Source: Mumia quercus (GTDB taxonomy: Bacteria > Actinomycetota > Actinomycetes > Propionibacteriales > Nocardioidaceae). From it: 64,000 bases of DNA. The notes under the pieces were generated by a model. It was not told where the DNA came from, did no database searches, and was given only the letters and a program-made list of their open reading frames with translations. This document shows, piece by piece, positions 6,968-15,361 of this stretch (positions are counted from its first letter, which is position 1; each line of letters begins with the position of its first letter). The stretch lies in assembly GCF_025506335.1 (NCBI RefSeq), contig NZ_JANZYO010000005.1, positions 1 through 64,000 on the forward strand, in the 5' to 3' direction. The position numbers and the translations under genes were made by a program.

Positions 6968-7570
6968 ATGGCCGCCATCGTCATCGCCATCGCCGCCCTG
7001 ACCTTCACAATCGCGTCGTTCTGGTGGCTACATGCCCGCCGTGGGCGACTCATCTGTACCGAGCCGCACAGGTTCACCGCGATGGTCAACGAAGCGGTTG
7101 CCAGACTCCGCTTTCCGTTGGTGCTGGAGAACACTGGTCCACGTCCCGTCGTGATCCAGGACCTGCAACTCTCGTTCCCCAGTGACGAACAGACCGTTCT
7201 TCCTCTCCCATGGATGAGCGTCCACTCGACACTTTCCGCAGACCAAGCCGACGTCGTGGACCACCCGGTGCCCATCGTCGTGGACGGGTTCTCGGCGCAG
7301 CGCATCATCGTTCAGTTCGGTGCGCCCTTGCCAGGCGTAGTCCTGGTGGGGCGAAAGGTTGCCGTCCGCATTGACGCGCAGATGTCACTCAGCGACAAGT
7401 GGAAGGAGTTGGTCTCGTTCCCGCTACTTGCCCAGGGCATCGCCTACCCCGAGCGATACACGACCTACGCCAATCGAATCAACGACATCCCGCCCGACGC
7501 GTACAAGAAGGCATCAAAGGCGGCGAAGCGCCTTCTGGAAACAGTTCGCGACGAGTCGAATGGGGACTAG
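6968..7570 (+). CDS. Hypothetical membrane protein (200 aa)
   Basis: Begins MAAIVIAIAALTFTIASFWWLHARRGRL, one membrane helix with a positive stop-transfer end. The rest looks like a beta-sandwich of moderate length (for example FPLVLENTGPRPVVIQDLQL), ending in a Lys/Ala-rich helix (AYKKASKAAKRLL). The phrase 'ENTGPRPVVI' is common in unnamed proteins with an immunoglobulin-like domain behind a membrane anchor. It starts 3 bp after the DUF2510 gene stop, so the two are likely cotranscribed. Its function is not recognised. Confidence 0.65.
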   Translation: MAAIVIAIAALTFTIASFWWLHARRGRLICTEPHRFTAMVNEAVARLRFPLVLENTGPRPVVIQDLQLSFPSDEQTVLPLPWMSVHSTLSADQADVVDHPVPIVVDGFSAQRIIVQFGAPLPGVVLVGRKVAVRIDAQMSLSDKWKELVSFPLLAQGIAYPERYTTYANRINDIPPDAYKKASKAAKRLLETVRDESNGD

Positions 7571-8200
7571 TTGATTATTCGGATGTGGCATCTGAGAGTG
7601 CGCGTTTTGGCTCGGATGACGGATTCGGCGGGCGTGTTCGCGCAAGTCAAGCCAGCGCCGAAGCTCGACCGAATGTCCTGTGCGCCCCGACATGTACGGA
7701 CTCCGTGCTGTCGGGCCGTCGCGGTTTCACCTTCTCGCCACCGAATTCGCGCGGCGCCCGGAATATCTGCCTTCACCCCATGACCGCCGTAGGTCAAATG
7801 CCCAGTGCATCGACGGGGTGTACATTCACCGTCCGCGAAACTGTACCGGCCAGACGGTCCGGAACTTGTGGTCTTGCCCGGGGAGAAAACGGGGAGGTGC
7901 AGGGCTGCCCCACCAGGCATTTGTCAAAAAAAGACCTCAACCACACGCTGGGCTTCGGCGTCGTCAGGCTCCTTGAGCCGTTGCGGTCCACCGTCGCGGC
8001 CTCGCGCGCGCGGGTCCCCAGCCGGGGGCGCCAACGTCAAGCAGATGTGTCATCAATTTGTCCTCAATTGACTCCTTACTCCCTCCTCTTCTATAGGGAC
8101 GACGGTTACCGCCGGGCCAACCCGACGCCAAGCGTCCGGTCATGGGCGACGCTTACCGGCCGATGACCCCGACCGATACCGTCGGAATCACGCCGGACGA
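7571..8200. other. Gene-poor stretch of the island with degenerate repeats
   Basis: About 630 bases without a convincing gene. Open frames exist on both strands but show no coherent codon bias, signal or domain. There is a run of seven A at about 7927-7933, rare in this DNA. The right end (8101-8211) carries four degenerate repeats described separately. The stretch may be decayed coding sequence, or the replication or recombination control region of the element. Confidence 0.5.
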
Positions 8201-8211
8201 TTACCGTCGGG
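8101..8211. repeat. Four degenerate TTACCG repeats
   Basis: Copies of GACG-N-TTACCG-N-CGG are visible at 8101-8115, 8148-8160, 8171-8185 and 8197-8211, all in the same orientation, at intervals of 47, 23 and 26 bases. The last overlaps the 3' end of the winged-helix-like gene. Regular direct repeats of this size next to a DNA-binding protein gene fit iterons or accessory recombination sites. This is inference. Confidence 0.45.
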
Positions 8212-8638
8212 TCACCAGCTCGGCGCGACGCACCAGAGCCTCCTCGAACGCGATGTACCCGGCGGAGTCGCCGACCGATCGCAAGTGCTTGCGTACATGC
8301 TCCTCGTCGGACTCGCGAAGGACCACCATGTACGTAGCGCCCCTGCCCCGACCTCGGCCGGGGGGCGGTTCCGGATCCCGCACGATAAATGCCAGCTCGT
8401 GCAGCAGTCGCAGCGCGCGGTCGACGCTGCGGTGATCGTCGCGCCGTTCCCCAGTGGCGGTTGTCAGCTCATGGCCCAGTGCGGTGGCCAAGGCGGCATG
8501 TCCCCCAAACCACCGGGGCGGCGTGTCCTTATCGAGCGCGGTCAGACACATGACGGTTAACGCGGCGCGAGACGCATGGTGACGCCCAAGGTAGGGAAAG
8601 GCATGGGCGACCGCAGCGGACACCAACTCAGCGCCCAT
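8201..8638 (-). CDS. Putative winged-helix DNA-binding protein of the island
   Basis: A 145-residue protein from the ATG at 8638 (MGAELVSAAVAHAFPYLGR). It contains ALTVMCLTALDKDTPPRWFGGHAALATALGHEL, then SVDRALRLLHELAFIVRD and RGRGATYMVVL: helix, turn and wing arrangement as in small winged-helix regulators or initiators of actinobacterial integrative elements. No catalytic motif is present. The start lies inside the 3' end of the integrase frame (82-bp overlap), and the inferred integrase breakpoint is only a few bases upstream of this ATG, so this gene may also have lost some N-terminal codons. A role in replication or excision control is a guess. Confidence 0.6.
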   Translation of the reverse strand: MGAELVSAAVAHAFPYLGRHHASRAALTVMCLTALDKDTPPRWFGGHAALATALGHELTTATGERRDDHRSVDRALRLLHELAFIVRDPEPPPGRGRGRGATYMVVLRESDEEHVRKHLRSVGDSAGYIAFEEALVRRAELVTRR

Positions 8639-9837
8639 CGGTGGTCTGGGCCGGCGTAGGTGTCGGCGTGGGCTCGCATGATCGCGGTCACGTGCGGCGG
8701 CAGCGTCACCGTGCGCAGCGATGCCTGAGTCTTGGGCGGCCCGAAACCTGCCGGGCGACCCCGGCGCTCCAGCACCGCCCGCTCGACTCTCACCCGGCCG
8801 GTGTCCAGGTCGACGTGACGACGTGCGAGCGCGAACAGCTCTCCCGCGCGTAGCCCCGACCACGCGGCCACGTGCACGGCAGCGGCGTAGCGGGCGGGCA
8901 TCGCGTCAGCGATTTGTGCCACCTGCTCGGCCGTGGCGGGGATTCGCTCAGGGGCGCGGTGCACGCCTGCGCGCGGGATCTGGCACGGGTTGGCCGCCAC
9001 CTGGCCCTCGCGCACGGCTGCCTGCATGACTGTGCGCAGCAGCCGGTACGCCTGCGTCACCGGGGTCGGCACGCCGGGCGCGTGGTGGGGGGCCTCTGGG
9101 CCCGGCTCGGGCGCCGGGGGCACCGGGCTGCCGTGGGCCTGCCACGCGGCCAGCACGGCGGGGCTGAGACGGCCGGTGGGGGCGACGTGCAGCCCGTTCT
9201 CCCGCGCCCACGTGCGGGCTGCGTGCACGGCTCGGCGGCGGCGTCGCTCGTTGCCGCGCTCGGCGCGCTCAGCGGCTTCGGTTCGCCCGGTGTGGACGGC
9301 CGCGCTGTACCAGTCGCGCACCAGCGTCGTCGTCAGGTGGCGCAGCTCGACCTGGGCGAGCGTGATCGTGGACCCTCCCCGCGTGCCGTCGCGTCGGGTC
9401 AGCGGTCGGCTCAGCCACCGCGCAGTCACCTGCCCGTACAGGTCGACCGTGCGCGGCGCCAGATCTACACGCGAGTCCAGCCACGCCGCGAGGTAGTCGC
9501 CCAGCGATTCGGCGCCTGCCTCGGGGCTGCGCCACGCGCCGCGCACGATGTCGGTGCGGTTGCCCGCCAGCCAGTCCTGAGCCTCGGCGCGGGTGTCGAA
9601 GGTCTGCGGTGCGGTCCGGCGCTGACCGGTCGTGGGGTCGGTGTAGCGGACCTGGAACCGTCCGGACCCTGTGCGCCGAATCGAACCGTGGGCGCGCTTG
9701 CGAGCTCGGCGCGCTCGGGTAGCTGCTCGGGGAGGTTTCGTGGGCCGCGCTGCGGGGACCTCGGCGTCGGGCAACGTGCGTAGTTCGGCGTGCGTCGCGG
9801 CTCGGCCGGTGGTCGGCGTGGGGTGCTGGTCTGGCAT
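8557..9837 (-). pseudogene. int: Tyrosine integrase lacking its C-terminal catalytic residues, with Lsr2-like insert
   Basis: A 426-residue frame with an AP2-like N-terminal DNA-binding part (GSIRRTGSGRFQVRYTDPTTG), a SAM-like core-binding domain (about 110-290) and the start of the catalytic domain: Arg330 (WSGLRAGEL) and Lys369 (GPPKTQASLRTV). The normal HxLRH, H/W and nucleophilic Tyr that should follow over about 100 residues are missing; after GPD at about 398 the sequence turns into 28 unrelated codons and stops. No other frame nearby supplies them. Residues 203-236 (AVHAARTWARENGLHVAPTG and onward) resemble the Lsr2 C-terminal DNA-binding domain. The ATG at 9837 has AAGGA upstream. It cannot be catalytically competent by itself. 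Confidence 0.85.
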
Positions 9838-9880
9838 CGGGAGGTGTCCTTACGGATCCGTCGCAGCGGCCGGAGCCGAT

Positions 9881-9905
9881 GCGATTGGGCACGGTTGGGC
9901 ACGAA
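9881..9905. repeat. Right-end tandem GATTGGGCACG repeat (possible integrase arm site)
   Basis: GATTGGGCACG followed directly by GTTGGGCACG, the counterpart of 4011-4036 with one difference in the second copy. It lies between the integrase start (9837) and the right attachment repeat (9977), where arm-type sites are expected. Confidence 0.5.
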
Positions 9906-9976
9906 ACTGCCCAGGACCGCGCCGCTCTCCCAACGTCAGCAGGTGACGAAAACACTTGCTGACCGGCGGTGATGGT

Positions 9977-10025
9977 CGTGGAGCGGACGACGGGAATCGA
10001 ACCCGCGTAATCAGTTTGGAAGACT
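9977..10025. repeat. Right attachment site (attR) within tRNA-Gly
   Basis: Identical over 49 bases to 3838-3886. It covers the 3' half of the intact tRNA-Gly gene from the anticodon loop through the encoded CCA plus two downstream bases. The identity ends exactly in the anticodon stem-loop, a common crossover position for tyrosine integrases. Confidence 0.92.
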
Positions 10026-10052
10026 GAGGCTCTACCATTGAGCTACGTCCGC
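9979..10052 (-). tRNA. tRNA-Gly(TCC)
   Basis: A 74-base cloverleaf including an encoded CCA. The acceptor stem GCGGACG pairs with CGTCCGC and the discriminator base is T. The anticodon loop CTTCCAA reads TCC between CAGT/ACTG stem halves, and the T-arm has GGTTCGATTCC. Its 3' half is supplied by the integrated island yet its sequence is fully restored, so the tRNA should work. Confidence 0.95.
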
Positions 10053-10234
10053 GCGCTGCACCGCCTGGCCGTACGCCCTGCGGTCAACCGCGACCATGAT
10101 GCCACACCCGCCCCACCCGTCCACGAAGGGGGCGACAGCGTGGGGTCGACGGTCACGACGGCCGCGATTCGGGGTCGTACGCGCTTGTCTACTACAGTGG
10201 TTCGGGCGCCCGCACCGCCTGAAACGGTGCGTAC

Positions 10235-10308
10235 CGGGATGTAGCGCAGCTTGGTAGCGCATCCGCTTTGGGAGCGGAGGGTCGCAGGTTCAAATCCTGT
10301 CATCCCGA
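10235..10308 (+). tRNA. tRNA-Pro(TGG)
   Basis: Acceptor CGGGATG pairs with CATCCCG, the discriminator is A and no CCA is encoded. The anticodon loop TTTGGGA inside CCGC/GCGG arms reads TGG. The T-loop GTTCAAATC is canonical. A TACAGT hexamer at 10194-10199 is a plausible -10 box. The region 10053-10193 otherwise holds nothing recognisable. Confidence 0.95.
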
Positions 10309-10320
10309 CTGCCGACGACA

Positions 10321-10345
10321 CGTCGCCGCAGCGGCGACGATCTTT
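10321..10345 (+). terminator. Hairpin after tRNA-Pro
   Basis: CGTCGCCGC at 10321-10329 is complementary to GCGGCGACG at 10331-10339, followed by ATCTTT. It is a compact GC-rich stem with a short T-rich tail 12 bases after the tRNA, suitable for ending the tRNA transcript, and it also sits in the tig leader. Confidence 0.5.
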
Positions 10346-10371
10346 GCACGACGACCAAGGAGAACGTACTC

Positions 10372-11742
10372 GTGAAGAGTGCCCAGGAGACACTGAGCCC
10401 GACCCGGGTCAAGCTGACCATCGAGGTGCCCTTCGATGAGCTGAAGCCGGCTCTCGACAAGGCGTACAAGACCGTGGGGGCGCAGATCTCCGTGCCGGGC
10501 TTCCGCCGCGGCAAGGTCCCCGCGAAGGTCGTCGACCAGCGCGTGGGGCGCGGGACGATCCTCGACCAGGCCATCAACGACGCGCTTCCGGGCATCTACT
10601 CGCAGGCGGTCGCCGAGGCCGAGATCCAGCCGCTCGGCCAGCCCGAGGTCGACGTGACCCGCCTCGAGGACGGTGACCTCGTCGAGTTCAGCGTCGAGGT
10701 GGACGTCCGGCCGCAGTTCGAGACGCCCGACCTCAGCGACATCGAGGTCACGGTCCCCGACGTCAAGGTCGAGGACTCCGACGTCGACGAGCAGATCCAG
10801 GCGCTGCGCGAGCGCTTCGCCACCCTCACCGAGGTCGAGCGCCCGGCTGCCGACGGCGACTTCGTGACGATCGACCTGTCCGCCAGCAAGGACGGCGAGA
10901 AGCTCGACGTCGCGCAGGCCACCGGCATCGTCTACCAGGTCGGCAAGGACTCGATGCTCGACGGTCTCGACGACGCCGTCACCGGCATGTCCGCCGGCGA
11001 GTCCAAGACGTTCCAGACCCAGCTCGCCGGCGGTGAGCTCAAGGGCGAGGATGTCGACGTCGAGGTCACCGTGACCACGGTCAAGGAGCAGGAGCTTCCC
11101 GAGCTCGACGACGACTTCGCGCAGACCGCGTCGGAGTTCGACACCGTCGACGAGCTGCGCGCCGACATCGCCGAGAAGCTGACCCGCGGCAAGCGGCTGG
11201 AGCAGGCCGCCGACGCGCGCGACTCCGTGCTCGAGGCCGCCATCGAGAAGCTCGACGTGCCGCTCCCCGAGACGGTCGTCGAGGCCGAGATCGCGAACCG
11301 TCGCCAGCAGATCGAGCAGCAGCTCGCGTACGCCGGCATGACGATGGACGCCTACCTCGACAGCGAGGAGCAGACCATCGACGAGTTCGAGGCCGACCTT
11401 GAGAAGCGTGTCCGCGACTCCCTCGTCGCGCAGTTCCTCCTCGACCAGATCGCGACCGACTCTGAGGTCGGGATCGAGCAGGACGAGCTGACCGAGCACA
11501 TGCTGCGCCGCGCTCAGCAGTCCGGCGAGGACCCGCAGTCGTTCATGCAGCACATGGTCGAGCACAACCACATCCCCGAGCTGGTCGCGGAGGTCGTGCG
11601 CGGCAAGGCGCTGGCGTCGCTCGTCGAGGAGGCCACCGTCAAGGACGAGTCGGGCAACGTCCTCGACCTCAAGAACCTGCGTGGTGACGGCAGCATCGCC
11701 GAGGGCGACGAGGCCACCGAGGCCGAGTCCACCGAGTCCTGA
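10372..11742 (+). CDS. tig: Trigger factor, ribosome-associated chaperone/PPIase
   Basis: Folds nascent chains at the ribosome exit tunnel. The 456-residue protein has the N-terminal ribosome-binding domain with the signature GFRRGKVP at about 43-50, an FKBP-type prolyl isomerase domain (about 160-245, starting DGDFVTIDLSA) and a long helical C-terminal chaperone domain. An acidic tail (EGDEATEAESTES) ends it. The GTG at 10372 has AAGGAG at 10357-10362. It is followed by a strong hairpin and lies just upstream of the ClpP1P2-ClpX genes, the usual tig-clp neighbourhood linking folding with proteolysis. Confidence 0.97.
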   Translation: MKSAQETLSPTRVKLTIEVPFDELKPALDKAYKTVGAQISVPGFRRGKVPAKVVDQRVGRGTILDQAINDALPGIYSQAVAEAEIQPLGQPEVDVTRLEDGDLVEFSVEVDVRPQFETPDLSDIEVTVPDVKVEDSDVDEQIQALRERFATLTEVERPAADGDFVTIDLSASKDGEKLDVAQATGIVYQVGKDSMLDGLDDAVTGMSAGESKTFQTQLAGGELKGEDVDVEVTVTTVKEQELPELDDDFAQTASEFDTVDELRADIAEKLTRGKRLEQAADARDSVLEAAIEKLDVPLPETVVEAEIANRRQQIEQQLAYAGMTMDAYLDSEEQTIDEFEADLEKRVRDSLVAQFLLDQIATDSEVGIEQDELTEHMLRRAQQSGEDPQSFMQHMVEHNHIPELVAEVVRGKALASLVEEATVKDESGNVLDLKNLRGDGSIAEGDEATEAESTES

Positions 11743-11752
11743 CCTGCCTGAT

Positions 11753-11806
11753 CCCGTACGGAGGCCCCTGCTCGCTGCGGCGAGCGGGGGTCTTCGTCGT
11801 ACGGGG
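11753..11806 (+). terminator. Nested hairpin terminator after tig
   Basis: CCCCTGCTCGC (11765-11775) pairs with GCGAGCGGGGG (11780-11790) around TGCG, followed by TCTTCGT. An outer pair, CCCGTACG with CGTACGGGG, extends the stem on both sides. It falls 10 bases after the tig stop. Confidence 0.75.
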
Positions 11807-11895
11807 CCGCCGGGGGTGGCGTCGACGCGCCGGATACCGTCAGTATGTGGAGGTCGCCCGTCCCCGACCCCACCCCGTCCCCCGAAGGAACCGTG

Positions 11896-12372
11896 ATGAC
11901 GACAGCCGCCACCGACCCGTACCTTCTCGAGGTCAGCACCGAGATCGACGCCCCGCCGCCCGAGGTGTGGCAGCTCGTCTCAGACCTGCGCCGGATGCCG
12001 GAGTGGAGCCCGCAGACCCGCAAGATGATCGTCCGCGGTCCGATCGGCGTCGGGACGAGGTCGCTCAACCTCAACAAGTACGGCTGGAAGGTGTGGCCGA
12101 CGACGTCGGTCGTCGAGCGGTACGAGCCGCAGCGCGCGATCGCGTTCCGTGTCCCCGAGAACGGCATGGTGTGGACGTACGAGCTCGAGGACCTCGGCGA
12201 CGGTCGTACGCGTCTGATCGAGCGTCGTGAGTCGCCGCGCGGGTCGACCCCGTTCTCGCGCCTGCTCGTCAAGACGTTCCTCGGCGGCATCGACGAGTTC
12301 TCCGAGCAGATCGAGCGCGACATGGTGTCCACGCTGGCGCGCATGAAGGCGCTCGTGGAGCGCACCGGCTGA
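11896..12372 (+). CDS. SRPBCC (START-like) family protein
   Basis: A 158-residue protein of the polyketide cyclase/dehydrase-like SRPBCC fold: the N-terminal strand [21 protein letters not shown] leads into the first helix, then PEWSP and a long C-terminal helix ([20 protein letters not shown]). Such proteins hold a hydrophobic ligand in a deep cavity; no catalytic residues are evident and the ligand is unknown. The ATG at 11896 follows GAAGGAA; a GTG sits one codon upstream. It is bracketed by the tig terminator and the clpP promoter region, so it is probably its own unit. Bases 12373-12454 hold only the clpP1 leader. Confidence 0.82.
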   Translation: MTTAATDPYLLEVSTEIDAPPPEVWQLVSDLRRMPEWSPQTRKMIVRGPIGVGTRSLNLNKYGWKVWPTTSVVERYEPQRAIAFRVPENGMVWTYELEDLGDGRTRLIERRESPRGSTPFSRLLVKTFLGGIDEFSEQIERDMVSTLARMKALVERTG

Positions 12373-12454
12373 CTCGCGGCGGCCTTGTGCGCCCGTAGCG
12401 AAATCGGCCGGGTTCCCCTCCGGTTCGTCCGCACGCCCCGCTAGGGTCGAGGAC

Positions 12455-13072
12455 GTGAACACAGAGATGACTCCTCGTATGGCGGGCGGCGACGTCGGCC
12501 CTAACGATCTCGACGGCCACATCTACCAGCGGCTCCTGCGTGAGCGCATCGTCTTCCTCGGCTCCGAGGTGCGCGACCAGAACGCCAACGCGATCTGCGC
12601 GCAGATGCTGCTCCTCAACGCCGAGGACCCGAAGGCCGACATCCGGCTCTACATCAACTCGCCCGGCGGGTCGGTGGACTCGGGCATGGCGATCTACGAC
12701 ACGATGCAGTTCATCTCCAACGACGTCGTCACGGTCGGCATGGGCCTCGCGGCATCGATGGGTCAGTTCCTGCTCGCCGCCGGCACCAAGGGCAAGCGGT
12801 ACGCCCTCCCGCACGCGCGGATCATGATGCACCAGCCCTCGGGCGGTCTCGGTGGCTCCGCCTCCGACATCCGCATCCAGGCCGAGCAGAGCCTGCTCCT
12901 CAAGCAGCAGCTCAACGAGCTCCAGGCGTTCCACACCGGTCAGCCGCTCGAGGCCATCGAGCGCGACTCCGACCGTGACCGCTGGTTCACCGCCGAGCAG
13001 GCCAAGGAGTACGGCTTCATCGACCACGTGATCGCCCGTGAGAACGACGTGACGCGAGGCGAGGCGTCGTGA
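12455..13072 (+). CDS. clpP1: ATP-dependent Clp protease proteolytic subunit ClpP1
   Basis: Serine peptidase subunit of 205 residues. The catalytic triad is visible as Ser101 (GLAASMGQ), His126 (MMHQP) and Asp175 (DSDRDRW), with the oxyanion motif [10 protein letters not shown] at 68-77. The start is GTG at 12455; the first 15-20 residues may be a propeptide, as in mycobacterial ClpP1. Actinobacteria assemble a mixed ClpP1P2 tetradecamer driven by ClpX or ClpC. Its stop overlaps the longest possible start of clpP2 (GTGA). Confidence 0.96.
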   Translation: MNTEMTPRMAGGDVGPNDLDGHIYQRLLRERIVFLGSEVRDQNANAICAQMLLLNAEDPKADIRLYINSPGGSVDSGMAIYDTMQFISNDVVTVGMGLAASMGQFLLAAGTKGKRYALPHARIMMHQPSGGLGGSASDIRIQAEQSLLLKQQLNELQAFHTGQPLEAIERDSDRDRWFTAEQAKEYGFIDHVIARENDVTRGEAS

Positions 13073-13131
13073 CCGCGACCCCGCTGCCGCTGTCCCGTAC
13101 GCCGCTGGGCGGCCCGACCCAAGGAGCCGAC

Positions 13132-13767
13132 ATGACCATGCCCCACCAGCAGTTCGCGCCCTCGATGAACTACTACATCCCCCAGTGGGAGGAGCGGACG
13201 TCGTACGGCTTCCGCCGCATCGACCCGTACGCGAAGCTCTTCGAGGACCGGATCATCTTTCTCGGCACGCCGATCTCTGACGACGTCGCCAACGCGGTCA
13301 TGGCCCAGATGCTGTGCCTGCAGTCGATGGATCCCGACCGCGACATCTCGCTCTACATCAACTCGCCCGGTGGCTCGTTCACGGCACTCACGGCGATCTA
13401 CGACACGATGCGCTACCTGAAGCCGGACGTGCAGACGGTGTGCCTCGGTCAGGCGGCCTCGGCTGCGGCGGTGCTGCTGGCGGCCGGGACACCGGGCAAG
13501 CGCCTCGCGCTCCCCAACAGCCGCATCCTCATCCACCAGCCGTACACCGAGGGCACGTACGGGCAGAGCTCCGACCTGGAGATCACCGCGAACGAGATCC
13601 TCCGCATGCGCGACCTGCTGGAGACGATGATCTCGGAGGCGTCCGGCAAGCCCAAGGAAGAGGTCAGCCGCGACGTCGAGCGCGACAAGATCCTGACGGC
13701 TGAGCAGGCCGTCGAGTACGGCCTGGTCGACCAGATCCTGGAGACCTTGAAGACCCCGGCGGTCTGA
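13132..13767 (+). CDS. clpP2: ATP-dependent Clp protease proteolytic subunit ClpP2
   Basis: The second ClpP paralogue. From the ATG at 13132 the protein has 211 residues with Ser110 (GQAASAAAV), His135 (LIHQPY) and Asp185 (VERDK). The frame is open from a GTG at 13069 overlapping the clpP1 stop, but AAGGAG at 13121-13126 stands 5 bases before ATG 13132, so that start is preferred; it also matches the usual length. Sequence differences from ClpP1 in the handle region (GQSSDLEITANEILRMR) are expected for the heteromeric ClpP1P2 complex. Confidence 0.95.
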   Translation: MTMPHQQFAPSMNYYIPQWEERTSYGFRRIDPYAKLFEDRIIFLGTPISDDVANAVMAQMLCLQSMDPDRDISLYINSPGGSFTALTAIYDTMRYLKPDVQTVCLGQAASAAAVLLAAGTPGKRLALPNSRILIHQPYTEGTYGQSSDLEITANEILRMRDLLETMISEASGKPKEEVSRDVERDKILTAEQAVEYGLVDQILETLKTPAV

Positions 13768-13785
13768 CCAGCTTTGACACGCCCG

Positions 13786-13816
13786 GTGCCGGGTCGGCCG
13801 CACGGCGGCCCGGCAC
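13786..13816 (+). promoter_or_regulatory. Hairpin between clpP2 and clpX
   Basis: GTGCCGGG (13786-13793) pairs with CCCGGCAC (13809-13816), with GGCCG/CGGCC as an inner stem. No T-run follows. It could partly terminate or stabilise the clpP transcript; a TACGGT hexamer just after (about 13821-13826) could be the clpX -10 box. Confidence 0.45.
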
Positions 13817-13879
13817 AGGGTACGGTCGAGGGAAACATCGAGCCGGGCGAGACCCGAGACGGCGGAGGGTGAGGAATCG

Positions 13880-15154
<1,275 letters not shown>

Positions 15155-15167
15155 CTCACGCAGGCAC

Positions 15168-15346
15168 AGGTGGTCGAGTAGGCCGAAGGGGTCTCGATAC
15201 GGGCTCCGCTGGCGCTCCGCCCTACTCGACCAGCCAGGTTCACGGTGGTCGAGTAGTCCGAGCCGCTAGGCGAGGGCGTATCGAGACCGGCTTGGTCTCG
15301 ATACGGGGTCTCGGCTAGCGCCTCGCCCCCTACTCGACCAGCGGAG
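15168..15346. repeat. Dispersed palindromic repeat block, copy 2
   Basis: The same element as at 133-416. Bases 15190-15239 are identical to 157-206, and 15244-15288 differ at one base from 210-254. A third unit at about 15292-15341 again runs from GGTCTCGATACG to CTACTCGACCA. The block fills the space between the convergent ends of clpX and the YeiH gene. Confidence 0.75.
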
Positions 15347-15361
15347 GGTTGGCTGGCTGCG

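Larger units (their letters stand above)
3838..10025. mobile_element. Integrated genomic island at tRNA-Gly(TCC), about 6.1 kb
   Basis: The segment lies between 49-bp direct repeats derived from the tRNA-Gly 3' half, with an integrase gene starting about 140 bp from the intact tRNA copy: the standard structure of a tRNA-targeting integrative element. Inside it, base composition and codon use are visibly less GC-rich than in the flanks (notably 4500-8200), and most genes are hypothetical, membrane or lipoprotein genes. Similar short GATTGGGCACG repeats sit near both ends. No conjugation, capsid or packaging gene is present, so it is a remnant or a satellite-like element rather than a complete conjugative element or prophage. 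Confidence 0.88.

Noticed and set aside
7567-7920. 117-codon minus-strand frame in the island
   Set aside because: No ribosome-binding site, no codon bias consistent with neighbours and no recognisable domain; probably chance.
8557-8700. Frameshift error hiding the integrase C-terminus
   Set aside because: The other reading frames of this stretch were inspected for an HxLRH box or a terminal Tyr motif and none is present, so a single frameshift cannot explain the loss.
13069-13131. N-terminal extension of ClpP2 from the GTG overlapping clpP1
   Set aside because: A strong AAGGAG is correctly spaced for the ATG at 13132, and the extension is proline-rich and absent from usual ClpP2 length.
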